Shown here: positions 16,308 through 24,235 of the stretch, in pieces
Layout of the letters: every line of letters begins with the position of its first letter
Position numbering within the stretch: position 1 is the stretch's first letter
Assembly: GCF_001514145.1 (NCBI RefSeq)
Contig: NZ_KQ948659.1
Coordinates: 6,835-54,761 of the forward strand
From: Streptomyces canus
GTDB taxonomy: Bacteria; Actinomycetota; Actinomycetes; Streptomycetales; Streptomycetaceae
Direction of reading: 5' to 3'
Length of the DNA stretch: 47,927 nucleotides
Notes under the pieces: generated by a model
The model's input: the letters and a program-made list of their open reading frames with translations, nothing else
What the model was told of the DNA's origin: nothing
The model's database searches: none
Position numbers and translations under genes: made by a program

Positions 16308-17510
16308 TCACCCGCCCCCGTCGCCGGCCCCCGTCCCTCCGCCCAACCGATCGGCCAGACAGGCCAGATACAACGCCATCGTGGTCCGGTGGTCCCGCAG
16401 TGGCCGGCCGGTCGTCTGCTCGATCTTGTTCATCCGGTAGACGACGGTGTTGCGGTGGATGTGCAGGGCCTCGGAGGCGCGGACGAGGTTGAATCCGCTC
16501 TCGCACCACGCCGTGATGGTGTCGCGCAGGACCGGCCAGTCCGGCTGGTCGCGCAGGCTCGCGGTGGTGCGTTCGATCAGGCGGTTGCGGGCCGGCTGGG
16601 ACACCGCCGTGAGGGCCTGGTGGACGCGCAGGTCGGTGATCAGGTGGACGGGGGAGTCGCTCGCCACGCGTGCCCCGAGGCGGAGCGCGTCGCAGGCGTC
16701 CTGGTAGGAGTCGTGCAGGCCGCTCACGGAGGCCGCCGGTTCGCCGATGCCGGCTCGGGCGACGAGACCGTCCTGCGCGGCGATGACGTCGGTGGTCCGC
16801 CGACAGTCGTCCAGCAGGGAGGTCACCGGGCGCCGGTCCGGGAGTCTGCGCAGTACGCCGATCCAGCCGGGAGCCGTGGAGGCGATGATGTCCTGGGGGT
16901 CGGCGAAGACCTCGCGAACCGTGCGCAGCAGTTCCGAACGGACCAGTGCCATGTCCCGGGTAGGTGCGCCCTGGCGTCGGGTGCCCGCGTCGGGGACCCG
17001 TACCTCGATGGCGACCGCGACCCGCCGCAGCCGTAGGTCGAAGCCCAGCTCGGCGGCCCGGAACAGCAGGAAGTCGCCCTCCACGACCTGCGGGTCGTAC
17101 GACGCGACGTCGGCCAGCAGTTTCTCCGCCGCCCGCTCGGCGAGCAGGCGGGAGCGCAGCATCACGGACTCCCTGAGCAGGATCTCCGTCTGGCGTTTGA
17201 CGAGCAGCCCGAACCGGCGCACCTGCGCGGGCGTTCCGGTGATCCCGACCGTGCCGACGGCCTTTCCGTTCGCGACCAGGGGCAGGGTGACTCCCGGGCG
17301 TACTCCGCGCAGTTGCTGTGCCTGCGACGCGTTGTGCGTGGCGGGTTCCTGGGTGCGGACGACCTCGACCGACGCCTCGTGGAAGCTGCCCACCCGGCTG
17401 CTGTCGCCGCTGCCGATGACCAGGCCGCCCGCGTCGGTGATCAGCACGTTGAAGCCGATGACGGCGGTGGTGTCGGAGGCGATCTCCTGCGCGAGTGACG
17501 GGCTCAGCAT
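16308..17510 (-). CDS. CdaR/PucR-type transcriptional regulator
   Basis: 400 aa from ATG 17508-17510, preceded by GGGAGAA; longer upstream frames lack a better start. The N-terminal ~135 residues are a diacid-recognition (CdaR) sensor, LAQEIASDTTAVIGFNVLIT to LPLVANGKAVGTVGITG. A central GGDEF-like region follows, and the C-terminus has the PucR-type helix-turn-helix ASEALHIHRNTVVYRMNKIE. E. coli CdaR activates sugar diacid genes; actinomycete relatives control varied catabolic loci. It diverges from an amino-acid-type ABC importer operon and probably controls it. Confidence 0.88.
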   Translation of the reverse strand: MLSPSLAQEIASDTTAVIGFNVLITDAGGLVIGSGDSSRVGSFHEASVEVVRTQEPATHNASQAQQLRGVRPGVTLPLVANGKAVGTVGITGTPAQVRRFGLLVKRQTEILLRESVMLRSRLLAERAAEKLLADVASYDPQVVEGDFLLFRAAELGFDLRLRRVAVAIEVRVPDAGTRRQGAPTRDMALVRSELLRTVREVFADPQDIIASTAPGWIGVLRRLPDRRPVTSLLDDCRRTTDVIAAQDGLVARAGIGEPAASVSGLHDSYQDACDALRLGARVASDSPVHLITDLRVHQALTAVSQPARNRLIERTTASLRDQPDWPVLRDTITAWCESGFNLVRASEALHIHRNTVVYRMNKIEQTTGRPLRDHRTTMALYLACLADRLGGGTGAGDGGG

Positions 17511-17755
17511 GAGCGGTTCTCCCGTCGAGGGCGGGCCCGGGTGGACGCACCGTACAGCGGATCGATCGAATTCGGCCACAAGTCTGTACGGAGTACACGG
17601 TGACGTAACCGGAGCCGGTTCGTAGCGTATGGCCCCATCGCATCCGCAATCACCTCCCCGATCCATCCCCCTCACATCCCCGCCGGGGGCACAGCGCGGT
17701 GAGTCGGCGGGCTCCCCTCTGCTTCCTTCAGCATCGTTACGGAAGGCCCATGCCG
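17511..17755. promoter_or_regulatory. Divergent promoter region, candidate CdaR-type operator
   Basis: An inverted repeat TGTAC-GGA-GTACA occupies 17585-17597. Just downstream are a possible -35 GTGACG (17600-17605) and -10 TAGCGT (17623-17628), 17 bp apart, directed at the importer operon. A single half-site GTACA recurs at 17552-17556. A site directly upstream of -35 suits an activator. The transcript would carry a leader of about 120 bases. Confidence 0.5.
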
Positions 17756-18688
17756 ATGATCCGTATGCGTCCGCTTGCCGTCGCTCTGTCCGCCACCCTC
17801 CTGCTCCTCGGCACCGCCGCCTGCGGCTCCGGTGACGACGACGGCCCCAAGAACGTGTCGGCGAAGACCGCCGCGCTGGGCACCCTCACCCCCGGCGTCA
17901 TCAAGGTGGCCGTACAGCCGTACGCCCCCTACACCAGCGTCCAGGGCGACAAGATCGTCGGCCTGGACGGCGACATCCTCAACCACGTGGCCAAGAAGCT
18001 CGGCCTGGAGGTCGAACCGCAGGTGACTGACTTCGCCGGCATGCTCGCCGGGGTGCAGTCCCGCCGCGTGGACATCACCGTCGGCGGTGTCGCCTGGTCC
18101 GCTGACCGGCAGAAGCAGGGGCTGTTCACCGACCCGCCCTACTACTCGCCCCCGGCGATGGCCGTCCGCAACGGCAAGACGTACAAGACCGTCGACGACC
18201 TCGAGAATCGAAGCCTCGGCACCGTCGAGGGCTATGTCTGGGTCAAGTCGATCCAGTCCGTCCCCGGTGCCAAACTGCACGCCTACCCCGACGCCAACGG
18301 CGTCTTCGACGACCTCGGCGCGGGCCGCGTCGACGTCGGCTTCCTCGACCCGCTCCTCATCATCGCGGCGCAGAAGGAACGTCCGGAGCTGAAGATCAGC
18401 ACCCAGTACCTGACCCCGCCGACCGCCGCCCAGGTCAAGGCGAAGCCCGCGTACGCCTACTTCCAGCCGTACCAGACCGGCTTCTACCTGCCCAAGAAGG
18501 CCACCAAGCTGGAGCAGGCGATCTCCGCGCAGATCGACGCCATGTACACGAACGGCGAGATGGCCAAGCTCGTCGAGAAGTACGGCGGCGACCCCGAGCA
18601 GTTCCTCAAGCCGGCCGCCGACGTCGCCACCGCGCGCCGGGGCGTGGACCGGCCGCAGGACTGGAATCCGCCGACCATCGCGAAGTGA
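17756..18688 (+). CDS. ABC transporter substrate-binding lipoprotein (amino-acid type)
   Basis: 310 aa from ATG 17756, which puts GGAAGG (17741-17746) at 9 bp; ATG 17750 would leave only 3 bp. A lipoprotein signal ends LLLLGTAAC, so Cys23 is the lipid anchor. The mature part is a type II periplasmic-binding fold of the polar amino acid family: TPGVIKVAVQPYAPY, GLDGDILNHVAKKLGLEVE, RRVDITVGG, then FTDPPYYSPPAMAV. It captures an amino acid or small amine outside the membrane and delivers it to the permease 9 bp downstream. Confidence 0.9.
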   Translation: MIRMRPLAVALSATLLLLGTAACGSGDDDGPKNVSAKTAALGTLTPGVIKVAVQPYAPYTSVQGDKIVGLDGDILNHVAKKLGLEVEPQVTDFAGMLAGVQSRRVDITVGGVAWSADRQKQGLFTDPPYYSPPAMAVRNGKTYKTVDDLENRSLGTVEGYVWVKSIQSVPGAKLHAYPDANGVFDDLGAGRVDVGFLDPLLIIAAQKERPELKISTQYLTPPTAAQVKAKPAYAYFQPYQTGFYLPKKATKLEQAISAQIDAMYTNGEMAKLVEKYGGDPEQFLKPAADVATARRGVDRPQDWNPPTIAK

Positions 18689-18697
18689 GGGGACGAC

Positions 18698-19447
18698 ATG
18701 TCCGGCCTCTTCCAGGTTCCCTGGTCCGACTACCGGCCCGACCTCGTCGACGCCCTGTGGCGCACCGTGTCCTACACAGTCGTGAGCTTCGTCGGCGCGG
18801 TCCTGCTCGGTCTCGCGGTGGCGCTGCTCCGGCTCAGCAGAGCGTGGCCCGCGCGGGCCGTCGCCGCCGTCTACACCGAGGTGTTCAAGAACGTCCCGCT
18901 CCTCGCCATCATCTTCCTCACCTACTTCGGCCTGGCCTCGGTGGGCATCCGGCTGGACGTCTTCACCGCCGGCTGCCTCAGCCTCGTCGTCTTCTACGCC
19001 GCCTACCTGTCCGAGATCTTCCGCTCCGCCATCAGCGGGGTGCACGCCGGACAGACGGAGGCCGGGGAGGCGCTGGGCCTGGGCCGGGCGGGAATCTTCG
19101 GGCACATCGTCCTGCCGCAGGCCGTACGGCAGGCGCTTCCCGGCACCAACACCATGCTCGTCGACCTGCTGAAGTCCACCTCGCTGCTGGTCACCGTCTC
19201 CGCCGCCGAGCTGATGTCCGAAGGGCGACTGATCACCTCGGCCACCTTCCGGGCCCTGGAGGTGTACCTGGTCATCTCGGCCATCTACTTCGCCCTGTGC
19301 TACCCGCTCTCCCAGCTGCTCCTGCTCCTCGAACGCAAGGTGCGGGCGGGCATCCCCCTCTCCCCGTGGCGACGCCGGCGCCTGAAGGCGGCACGCGTCC
19401 TGCTCGCCTCGGCCGTGGAGGCCGACATGAAGGCAGGTGCCGTATGA
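18698..19447 (+). CDS. Amino-acid-type ABC transporter permease (HisM/GlnP family)
   Basis: 249 aa with about five membrane helices. The cytoplasmic EAA loop is EAGEALGLGRAGIFGHIVLPQA, which docks the ATPase, and KNVPLLAIIFLTYFGL is typical of polar amino acid permeases. Only one permease is encoded, so it probably works as a homodimer. The C-terminus ends with an Arg-rich tail. Its stop overlaps the ATPase start (ATGA at 19444-19447). Confidence 0.9.
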   Translation: MSGLFQVPWSDYRPDLVDALWRTVSYTVVSFVGAVLLGLAVALLRLSRAWPARAVAAVYTEVFKNVPLLAIIFLTYFGLASVGIRLDVFTAGCLSLVVFYAAYLSEIFRSAISGVHAGQTEAGEALGLGRAGIFGHIVLPQAVRQALPGTNTMLVDLLKSTSLLVTVSAAELMSEGRLITSATFRALEVYLVISAIYFALCYPLSQLLLLLERKVRAGIPLSPWRRRRLKAARVLLASAVEADMKAGAV

Positions 19448-20238
19448 CCGAGTCGGTCACCACCCCGCAGACCACGCCTCGGACACCGACAGAGGCCGTC
19501 GTACGGATCAACGGTCTGAGCAAGTCCTTCGACGGCCGTCTCGTCCTCGACCAGGTGGACCTGGAGGTCGACCGCGGCCGGATCGTCAGCGTCATCGGAC
19601 AGAGCGGTGGCGGCAAGACGACCCTGATGCGCTGCGTCAACCTGCTGGAACGGCCCGACCGCGGCACGATCGAGGTCGCCGGTGAGGTGGTGCACAGCGA
19701 CGGCCGCACGGTCTGCCGCGACCTGCCCCGGCTGCGCCGTACCGTCGGCATGGTCTTCCAGCGGTTCAACCTCTTCCCGCACCTGACCGCCGTGGAGAAC
19801 GTCGTCCTGGCCCAGCGCAAGGCGGGCATCCCGGAGCAGGAGGCGCTGGAGCGTGCCGTCACGCTGCTGCGCCGGGTCGGTGTCGCGCACCGTGCCCTCG
19901 GCCGGCCCGAGCAGCTGTCCGGCGGCGAACAGCAACGCGTCGCCATCGCCCGGGCCCTCGCCCTCAGGCCCGAGTTGCTGCTCTTCGACGAGCCCACGTC
20001 CTCCCTGGACCCCGAGGCGACCCGGGAGGTACTGAGCGTGATGCGCGAACTCGCCGCGGACGGAATGACGATGCTGCTGGTCACCCACGAACTGCCCTTC
20101 GCCCGCGAGGTGTCCGACCACGTCGTCTTCGTCGACGGCGGCCGGATCGTGGAGGAGGGCAGGCCCGACGACGTGCTCGACAACCCCTCCCGGGCCCGCA
20201 CCCGGGAGTTCCTCGCCTCGTACGGAACCGCGTCGTGA
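19444..20238 (+). CDS. Amino-acid-type ABC transporter ATP-binding protein (GlnQ family)
   Basis: 264 aa with Walker A GQSGGGKT (52-59), Q-loop VFQRFNLFPHLT, signature LSGGEQQRVAIARAL, Walker B LLLFDEPTSSLD and the switch His in LLVTHELP. The N-terminal 18 residues are a Thr/Pro-rich extension. It drives import through the preceding permease. The stop overlaps the oxidase start (GTGA at 20235-20238), so uptake and oxidation are translated together. Confidence 0.93.
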   Translation: MTESVTTPQTTPRTPTEAVVRINGLSKSFDGRLVLDQVDLEVDRGRIVSVIGQSGGGKTTLMRCVNLLERPDRGTIEVAGEVVHSDGRTVCRDLPRLRRTVGMVFQRFNLFPHLTAVENVVLAQRKAGIPEQEALERAVTLLRRVGVAHRALGRPEQLSGGEQQRVAIARALALRPELLLFDEPTSSLDPEATREVLSVMRELAADGMTMLLVTHELPFAREVSDHVVFVDGGRIVEEGRPDDVLDNPSRARTREFLASYGTAS

Positions 20239-21524
20239 CCGGTACGCCCGCTCTCACCGGCGACGGACCCGTGGTGGTCGTCGGGGGCGGTGTCGTAGGA
20301 CTGTGCACCGCGTACTACCTGGCGGCGGCCGGACTTCCGGTGGAGGTCGTCGAGCGGCGCGGGCTGGGCTCGGGGGTGTCCCGGGGCAACGCGGGCTGGG
20401 TCTGCCTCAGCCACTCGACGCCCGTTCCGTCCCCCGGAGTGCTGCGCTACGCCCTGCGCTCCCTGGGCCGCCCCGACTCGCCGCTCTATTTGCGGCCCCT
20501 TCCCGACCCGGCGTTCCTGCGCTGGCTGTGGCGGTTCTGGCGCAGCAGCGCACCGGCCGCCTTCCGGCGGGGCTACGCGGCGATCGCCGACCTGAACCAC
20601 GACACCTTCGACCTCTTCGACGGGCTGCGCGAGGCCGGGGTGGCCACCACCCTGACCCGGCCCGGCATGGTGCACGCGTTCCTGTCGGAGGCCGAGGCCC
20701 GTCATCACCTCGCGATCCAGCGGGAGATGGCGGAGGGCCACTATCCGATGCCCGACGACATCACCACGGGCGACGAGGCCCGTCTGCTGGACGGCGCGCT
20801 CTCCTCCAAGGTGCGCGCGGCCTACCTCGTCGAGGGCGAGGGCGTGGTCGATCCGGAGGGGTTCGCCCGCGGACTCGGCGAGGCGCTCGCCGCCGCGGGT
20901 GTGAAGGTCCACGAGAACGCGGAGGTCACCGGATTCCGGTCCGGGGCAGGGCGGGTGACCGCACTGCGGACCGACCGGGGCGAGATCCCCTGTTCGGCCG
21001 TCGTCGTCGCGGCCGGAATGCGGTCCCCGGCGCTGCTGCGCGAGCTCGGACACCGGCTGCCGCTCCAGGCCGGCAAGGGCTACAGCTTCGCGGTGGACCT
21101 GGACCCGGCACCGCGGCACACCCTGTACTTCGGCGAGCGCAGGGCCGTCGCCTCACCGATCGGCACCACCACCCGGATCGGCGGCACGATGGAGCTGAGC
21201 GGCAACAACAACCGCCTCGACTGGCGCCGGATCGTCGCGGTGGCGCTTGCCAGCCGCCACTACCTGGGCCGGTGGTTCGACGACCCCGACGACCTGGTGA
21301 GCCTGATCCGCGACCCCTGGGTCGGCGGCCGGCCCTTCCTGCCGGACGGCCTCCCGGTGATCGACCGGCTGCCGGGCCGGGAGAACGCCTTCGCGGCCAC
21401 CGGCCACGGCATGCTCGGCGTCACCCTGGGTCCGGCCACCGGCCACCGGCTCGCCGAGTACATCCGCACCGGCCGCCGCCCCGAGGTCCTCGCCCCGTTC
21501 GGCTTCGACCGGCTGCGCGGCTGA
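20235..21524 (+). CDS. FAD-dependent D-amino acid/amine oxidase (DAO family, DadA-like)
   Basis: 429 aa from GTG 20235. FAD-binding VVVVGGGVVGLCTAYYL near residues 13-29, then Glu in VEVVERRG and SRGNAGWV, as in DadA and glycine oxidase relatives. AATGHGMLGVTLGPATG closes the FAD site at the C-terminus. The family oxidises secondary or D-amino acids (D-alanine, sarcosine, hydroxyproline) to imines or keto acids. Its coupling to the importer implies that it acts on the imported compound. The exact substrate cannot be read from sequence. Confidence 0.85.
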   Translation: MTGTPALTGDGPVVVVGGGVVGLCTAYYLAAAGLPVEVVERRGLGSGVSRGNAGWVCLSHSTPVPSPGVLRYALRSLGRPDSPLYLRPLPDPAFLRWLWRFWRSSAPAAFRRGYAAIADLNHDTFDLFDGLREAGVATTLTRPGMVHAFLSEAEARHHLAIQREMAEGHYPMPDDITTGDEARLLDGALSSKVRAAYLVEGEGVVDPEGFARGLGEALAAAGVKVHENAEVTGFRSGAGRVTALRTDRGEIPCSAVVVAAGMRSPALLRELGHRLPLQAGKGYSFAVDLDPAPRHTLYFGERRAVASPIGTTTRIGGTMELSGNNNRLDWRRIVAVALASRHYLGRWFDDPDDLVSLIRDPWVGGRPFLPDGLPVIDRLPGRENAFAATGHGMLGVTLGPATGHRLAEYIRTGRRPEVLAPFGFDRLRG

Positions 21525-21546
21525 GGAGGCACGGCGGCCGGTGCTC

Positions 21547-22668
21547 TCACGCCACGATCGCCATCCCGCGATCCGTGGCGTTGAGCCGCCTCCCTCCGTC
21601 CGCCGTGCACGTCACGACGTCCTCGACCCGTACGCCGAAGCGGCCCGGCAGATACACACCTGACCCGATCGAGAAGCACATGCCGGGGGCGAGGAAGGTC
21701 TCCTCGCCCCCGGTGAGGTGCGGTGGCTCGTGAGCGGTGACTCCGATGCCGTGGCCGGTGCGTTCGGCGGCGTACTCGCCGTACCCCGCGTCCTCGATCC
21801 ACCGGCGTGCGCCGCGGTCGACCTCCTGGCAGGTCGCGCCGGGGGCGACCGCCTCGAAGGCCGCCTGCTGGGCCGTACGGACGAGGTCGTGGACCGTGCG
21901 TTCCTCCTCCGTCGGTTCGCCGACGTGGACCGTGCGGGTCAGGTGTGAGGCGTAGCCGTCCTTCAGGCCGCCGAAGTCCAGGATCACCATGTCGCCCTTC
22001 TTCAGCGTCCGTTCGCCCGTCCTGTGGTGCGGGTTCGCGCTGTTCCGGCCGGAGGACACCACCGTGACGACCTGGCTGTGGCTCTGTTCGCGGAGCAGGC
22101 GGGCCAGGTCGGCGGCCACTTCGGACTCGCGGCGGCCGGTGAACCGTACGGCGAGGATCTCCTCGTACACCGCGTCCGCCGCCGCTGCCGCCGACGCGAG
22201 GCGGGCCACCTCGTGGTCGTCCTTCATGGCGCGCAGCAGCGGGAGTACGACGGTCAGGGGGCGGTAGGTGGTGAGGGGGAGGGCCTCCTGGAGGCCCAGC
22301 AGGTGCAGGGCCCAGGTGGTGTCGGAGACGGCGTAGCGGCCGTTGGGGAGGAGGAGGCCGGTGGCTGCCGCGTACGGGTCCTGGCCGTCGCGCCAGTCGG
22401 AGATGCGGACGGCGTCCGCGCCGGGCGCCGACTCCGCGTCGGGGCGTTCGAGGGACGGGACCAGCAGGCGGGGTTCGGAACCGGGGGTGAGGACGAGGAG
22501 CGTGAGGCGTTCCGTCGTCGCGGCGGGGCGGTGGCCGCAGAGCCACGTCAGGTCGGGGCCCGGCGTGATGAGCAGTCCGGCCAGGCCGGTCTCGGCCGCG
22601 TCCCTGGCCGCCCTGGACATGCGAGCCGCGTAGTCCTCTTCCGTGAAGGGGGCGGGGGTGTCGTGCAT
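21547..22668 (-). CDS. M24 (Xaa-Pro peptidase/creatinase-fold) protein with altered metal site
   Basis: 373 aa: N-terminal creatinase-like domain (1-150) and C-terminal pita-bread domain (150-373). Of the five metal ligands of M24 peptidases, Asp231 (ILDFGG), His306 (GHGIG) and Glu349 (RVEDVV) are kept. The second Asp, normally in S-D-x-T-R-T, is His242 (SHLTRT). The first Glu, normally in SIEPG, is Gly335 (SIGSG). The bases support both readings. It may be a metal-free hydrolase like creatinase, a one-metal enzyme or inactive. Convergent with the oxidase gene, 22 bp apart. Confidence 0.82.
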   Translation of the reverse strand: MHDTPAPFTEEDYAARMSRAARDAAETGLAGLLITPGPDLTWLCGHRPAATTERLTLLVLTPGSEPRLLVPSLERPDAESAPGADAVRISDWRDGQDPYAAATGLLLPNGRYAVSDTTWALHLLGLQEALPLTTYRPLTVVLPLLRAMKDDHEVARLASAAAAADAVYEEILAVRFTGRRESEVAADLARLLREQSHSQVVTVVSSGRNSANPHHRTGERTLKKGDMVILDFGGLKDGYASHLTRTVHVGEPTEEERTVHDLVRTAQQAAFEAVAPGATCQEVDRGARRWIEDAGYGEYAAERTGHGIGVTAHEPPHLTGGEETFLAPGMCFSIGSGVYLPGRFGVRVEDVVTCTADGGRRLNATDRGMAIVA

Positions 22669-22758
22669 GGGGCTCCTCCGACCGCTGCCGTCGTCCGGTT
22701 CATCGTCCGAGGAGTGAGGTGCGGGGTGCCCGGGGGCGTGGGCCGAGCGGGTGAGGGT

Positions 22759-23103
22759 TCAGGCCGCCTCGGGGCCGAGCGAACGCTCCGTCACCCGCGT
22801 CAGATGGCGGTGGAAGACCTCGCGGGTGTCCGGGGTCAGCGTGCGCAGCGCCACCAGTGCGGTGATCACCACGTCGCACAGCTCACCCTGCACGTCCTCC
22901 CAGCTGTGGCTGACGCCCTTGCGCGGGTTCTGGCCGATCGCCCCGATGACCGCCTCGGAGACCTCTCCGACCTCCTCGGACAGCTTCAGCATGCGCAGGA
23001 GGAGGCCTTCGCGACCGCTCACCGGCTGATCCGCCTCCAGCCAGGCCCACAGGGCGTCGACGGACTTCCAGAGGTCCGGAGAGGGCGTGCCGAGATCACT
23101 CAT
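22759..23103 (-). CDS. MazG-like nucleotide pyrophosphohydrolase domain protein
   Basis: 114 aa, all-helical. Metal-binding motifs are EEVGEVSEA (residues about 43-51) and ELCDVVITALVAL. The family hydrolyses (d)NTPs to monophosphates in house-cleaning. Single-domain length is typical of actinomycete MazG-like proteins. It is followed on the same strand, upstream, by the DoxX gene 36 bp away; the two may share a transcript. The real substrate is unknown. Confidence 0.82.
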   Translation of the reverse strand: MSDLGTPSPDLWKSVDALWAWLEADQPVSGREGLLLRMLKLSEEVGEVSEAVIGAIGQNPRKGVSHSWEDVQGELCDVVITALVALRTLTPDTREVFHRHLTRVTERSLGPEAA

Positions 23104-23139
23104 GCGGAGCAGCTTCCCATGGCGCGGGGTCCCGTTCGG

Positions 23140-23715
23140 CTACTCCCCGAACAACGCCTCCTCCTCATCGAACAGCGCCGTCTGCGCGTCGTCGTCCCCG
23201 TCCTTCTTCTCCCGCAGCCGCAGACCCCGCGCCCCCACCACCGCCGCGGTCACCAGCCCCGTCGCCGCGAGCGCCACCGGCACCATCCATCCCCGGTTGA
23301 CCGTGTGGCCGAGGGCGTGGTCCAGGGAGATCCGGCCCGGCCCCGTCACCGCCAGGCCCGCCGCCGTCAGGCCCAGCGAGGCCGCGTACTCGTAGCCGCC
23401 GCCCGCGTTGAAGAAGCCGTTGGGGGCGTGAACCGCGGACGCGCCGGCCATCGCGCCGGCCGCCGCCGCGCCCGCCGCCGGGGTTGCCAGGCCCAGTGCC
23501 AGCAGGGTGCCGCCGCCCGCCTCGGCCAGTCCCGCCGCCGTGGCGCTCGCCCGGCCCGGCGCGTACCCGACGGACTCCATGAACTGGCCGGTTCCCTCGA
23601 GGCCGCCCCCGCCGAACCAGCCGAGCAGTTTCTGCGCGCCGTGGGCGGCCAGCACACCCCCGGTTCCCAGCCGGAGGAGCAGCAGGCCCAGATCACGTCG
23701 GTCGTATGCGGTCAC
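23140..23715 (-). CDS. DoxX-family membrane protein
   Basis: 191 aa from GTG 23713-23715, preceded by GGGAG; longer frames lack such a site. Four main hydrophobic segments, with DoxX features LLLLRLGTGGVLAAHGAQKLLGWFGG at the N-terminus (given here in overlapping short parts: RLGTGGVLAAHG, AQKLLGWFGG) and PNGFFNAGGGYEY in the middle. The C-terminal 25 residues are strongly acidic (DGDDDAQ, DEEEAL). DoxX proteins have been linked to quinone or sulfur redox chemistry and to oxidative stress complexes in mycobacteria. No partner is evident here. Confidence 0.82.
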   Translation of the reverse strand: MTAYDRRDLGLLLLRLGTGGVLAAHGAQKLLGWFGGGGLEGTGQFMESVGYAPGRASATAAGLAEAGGGTLLALGLATPAAGAAAAGAMAGASAVHAPNGFFNAGGGYEYAASLGLTAAGLAVTGPGRISLDHALGHTVNRGWMVPVALAATGLVTAAVVGARGLRLREKKDGDDDAQTALFDEEEALFGE

Positions 23716-23844
23716 GATGACTCCCAGCAGAAGTGGAACGAGACCCCCCTCGCGTTTCCACCGTCGCACCGCTCACACCTGTCCGGAACACCCGCGCGGC
23801 CGTTCGGGTGGCGGCCCCGGGGGCGTGGTGTGAGTCTGGCTGGC

Positions 23845-24171
23845 ATGACGATTCAGACCGCCCGACTCAGCGACCCGGCCGTCCGCGCCTTCGTCTCCGC
23901 CGTCAACGCCCATGACCGCGAGGCCTTCCAGTCCCTGCTCGCGCCCGGCGCGACCATGGCGGACGACGGCAGCGACCGTGACCTCGACGAGTGGGTCGAC
24001 CGGGAGATCTTCTCCTCCCACGGCCACATCGACGTCGACAACGAGTCCAACGGCGGCCGTTCCCTCCTCGCCCACTACAGCAACGACACCTGGGGCGAGA
24101 TGCGCACCCGCTGGGACTTCACGGTCACGGAGGACGGCAGGATCGCCCGCTTCGAGACCGGCCAGGCCTGA
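23845..24171 (+). CDS. Small SnoaL/NTF2-like protein
   Basis: 108 aa from ATG 23845. The start of an NTF2-like cone fold is seen: VRAFVSAVNAHDREAFQSLLAPGATMADDG, in shorter terms the helix FVSAVNAHD and FQSLLAPGATM. ISS-type strands follow: REIFSSHGHIDV, WGEMRTRWDF and GRIARFETGQ. The family holds enzymes and binding proteins; I cannot assign a reaction. Divergent from the DoxX gene, and 64 bp before the aldo/keto reductase gene. Confidence 0.75.
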   Translation: MTIQTARLSDPAVRAFVSAVNAHDREAFQSLLAPGATMADDGSDRDLDEWVDREIFSSHGHIDVDNESNGGRSLLAHYSNDTWGEMRTRWDFTVTEDGRIARFETGQA

Positions 24172-24198
24172 AACCACGAAACCCCCTCGCCGAACCCC

Positions 24199-24229
24199 TT
24201 GCCCTGAAGCGCACTTCAACTCCTAGCGT
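24199..24229 (+). promoter_or_regulatory. MerR-type promoter of the aldo/keto reductase gene
   Basis: TTGCCC (24199-24204) and TAGCGT (24224-24229) are separated by 19 bp instead of 17, and the spacer carries the dyad TGAAG-CGCA-CTTCA (24205-24218). An overlong spacer with an internal dyad is the hallmark of promoters activated by MerR-family regulators, which untwist the DNA. The transcript start would fall at about 24236, the ATG, so the message would be leaderless. Confidence 0.7.
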
Positions 24230-24235
24230 TCAGGC

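Noticed and set aside
17699..17755. Longer start for the ABC binding protein
   Set aside because: It would place 19 residues before the lipoprotein signal, and GGAAGG at 17741 fits ATG 17756.
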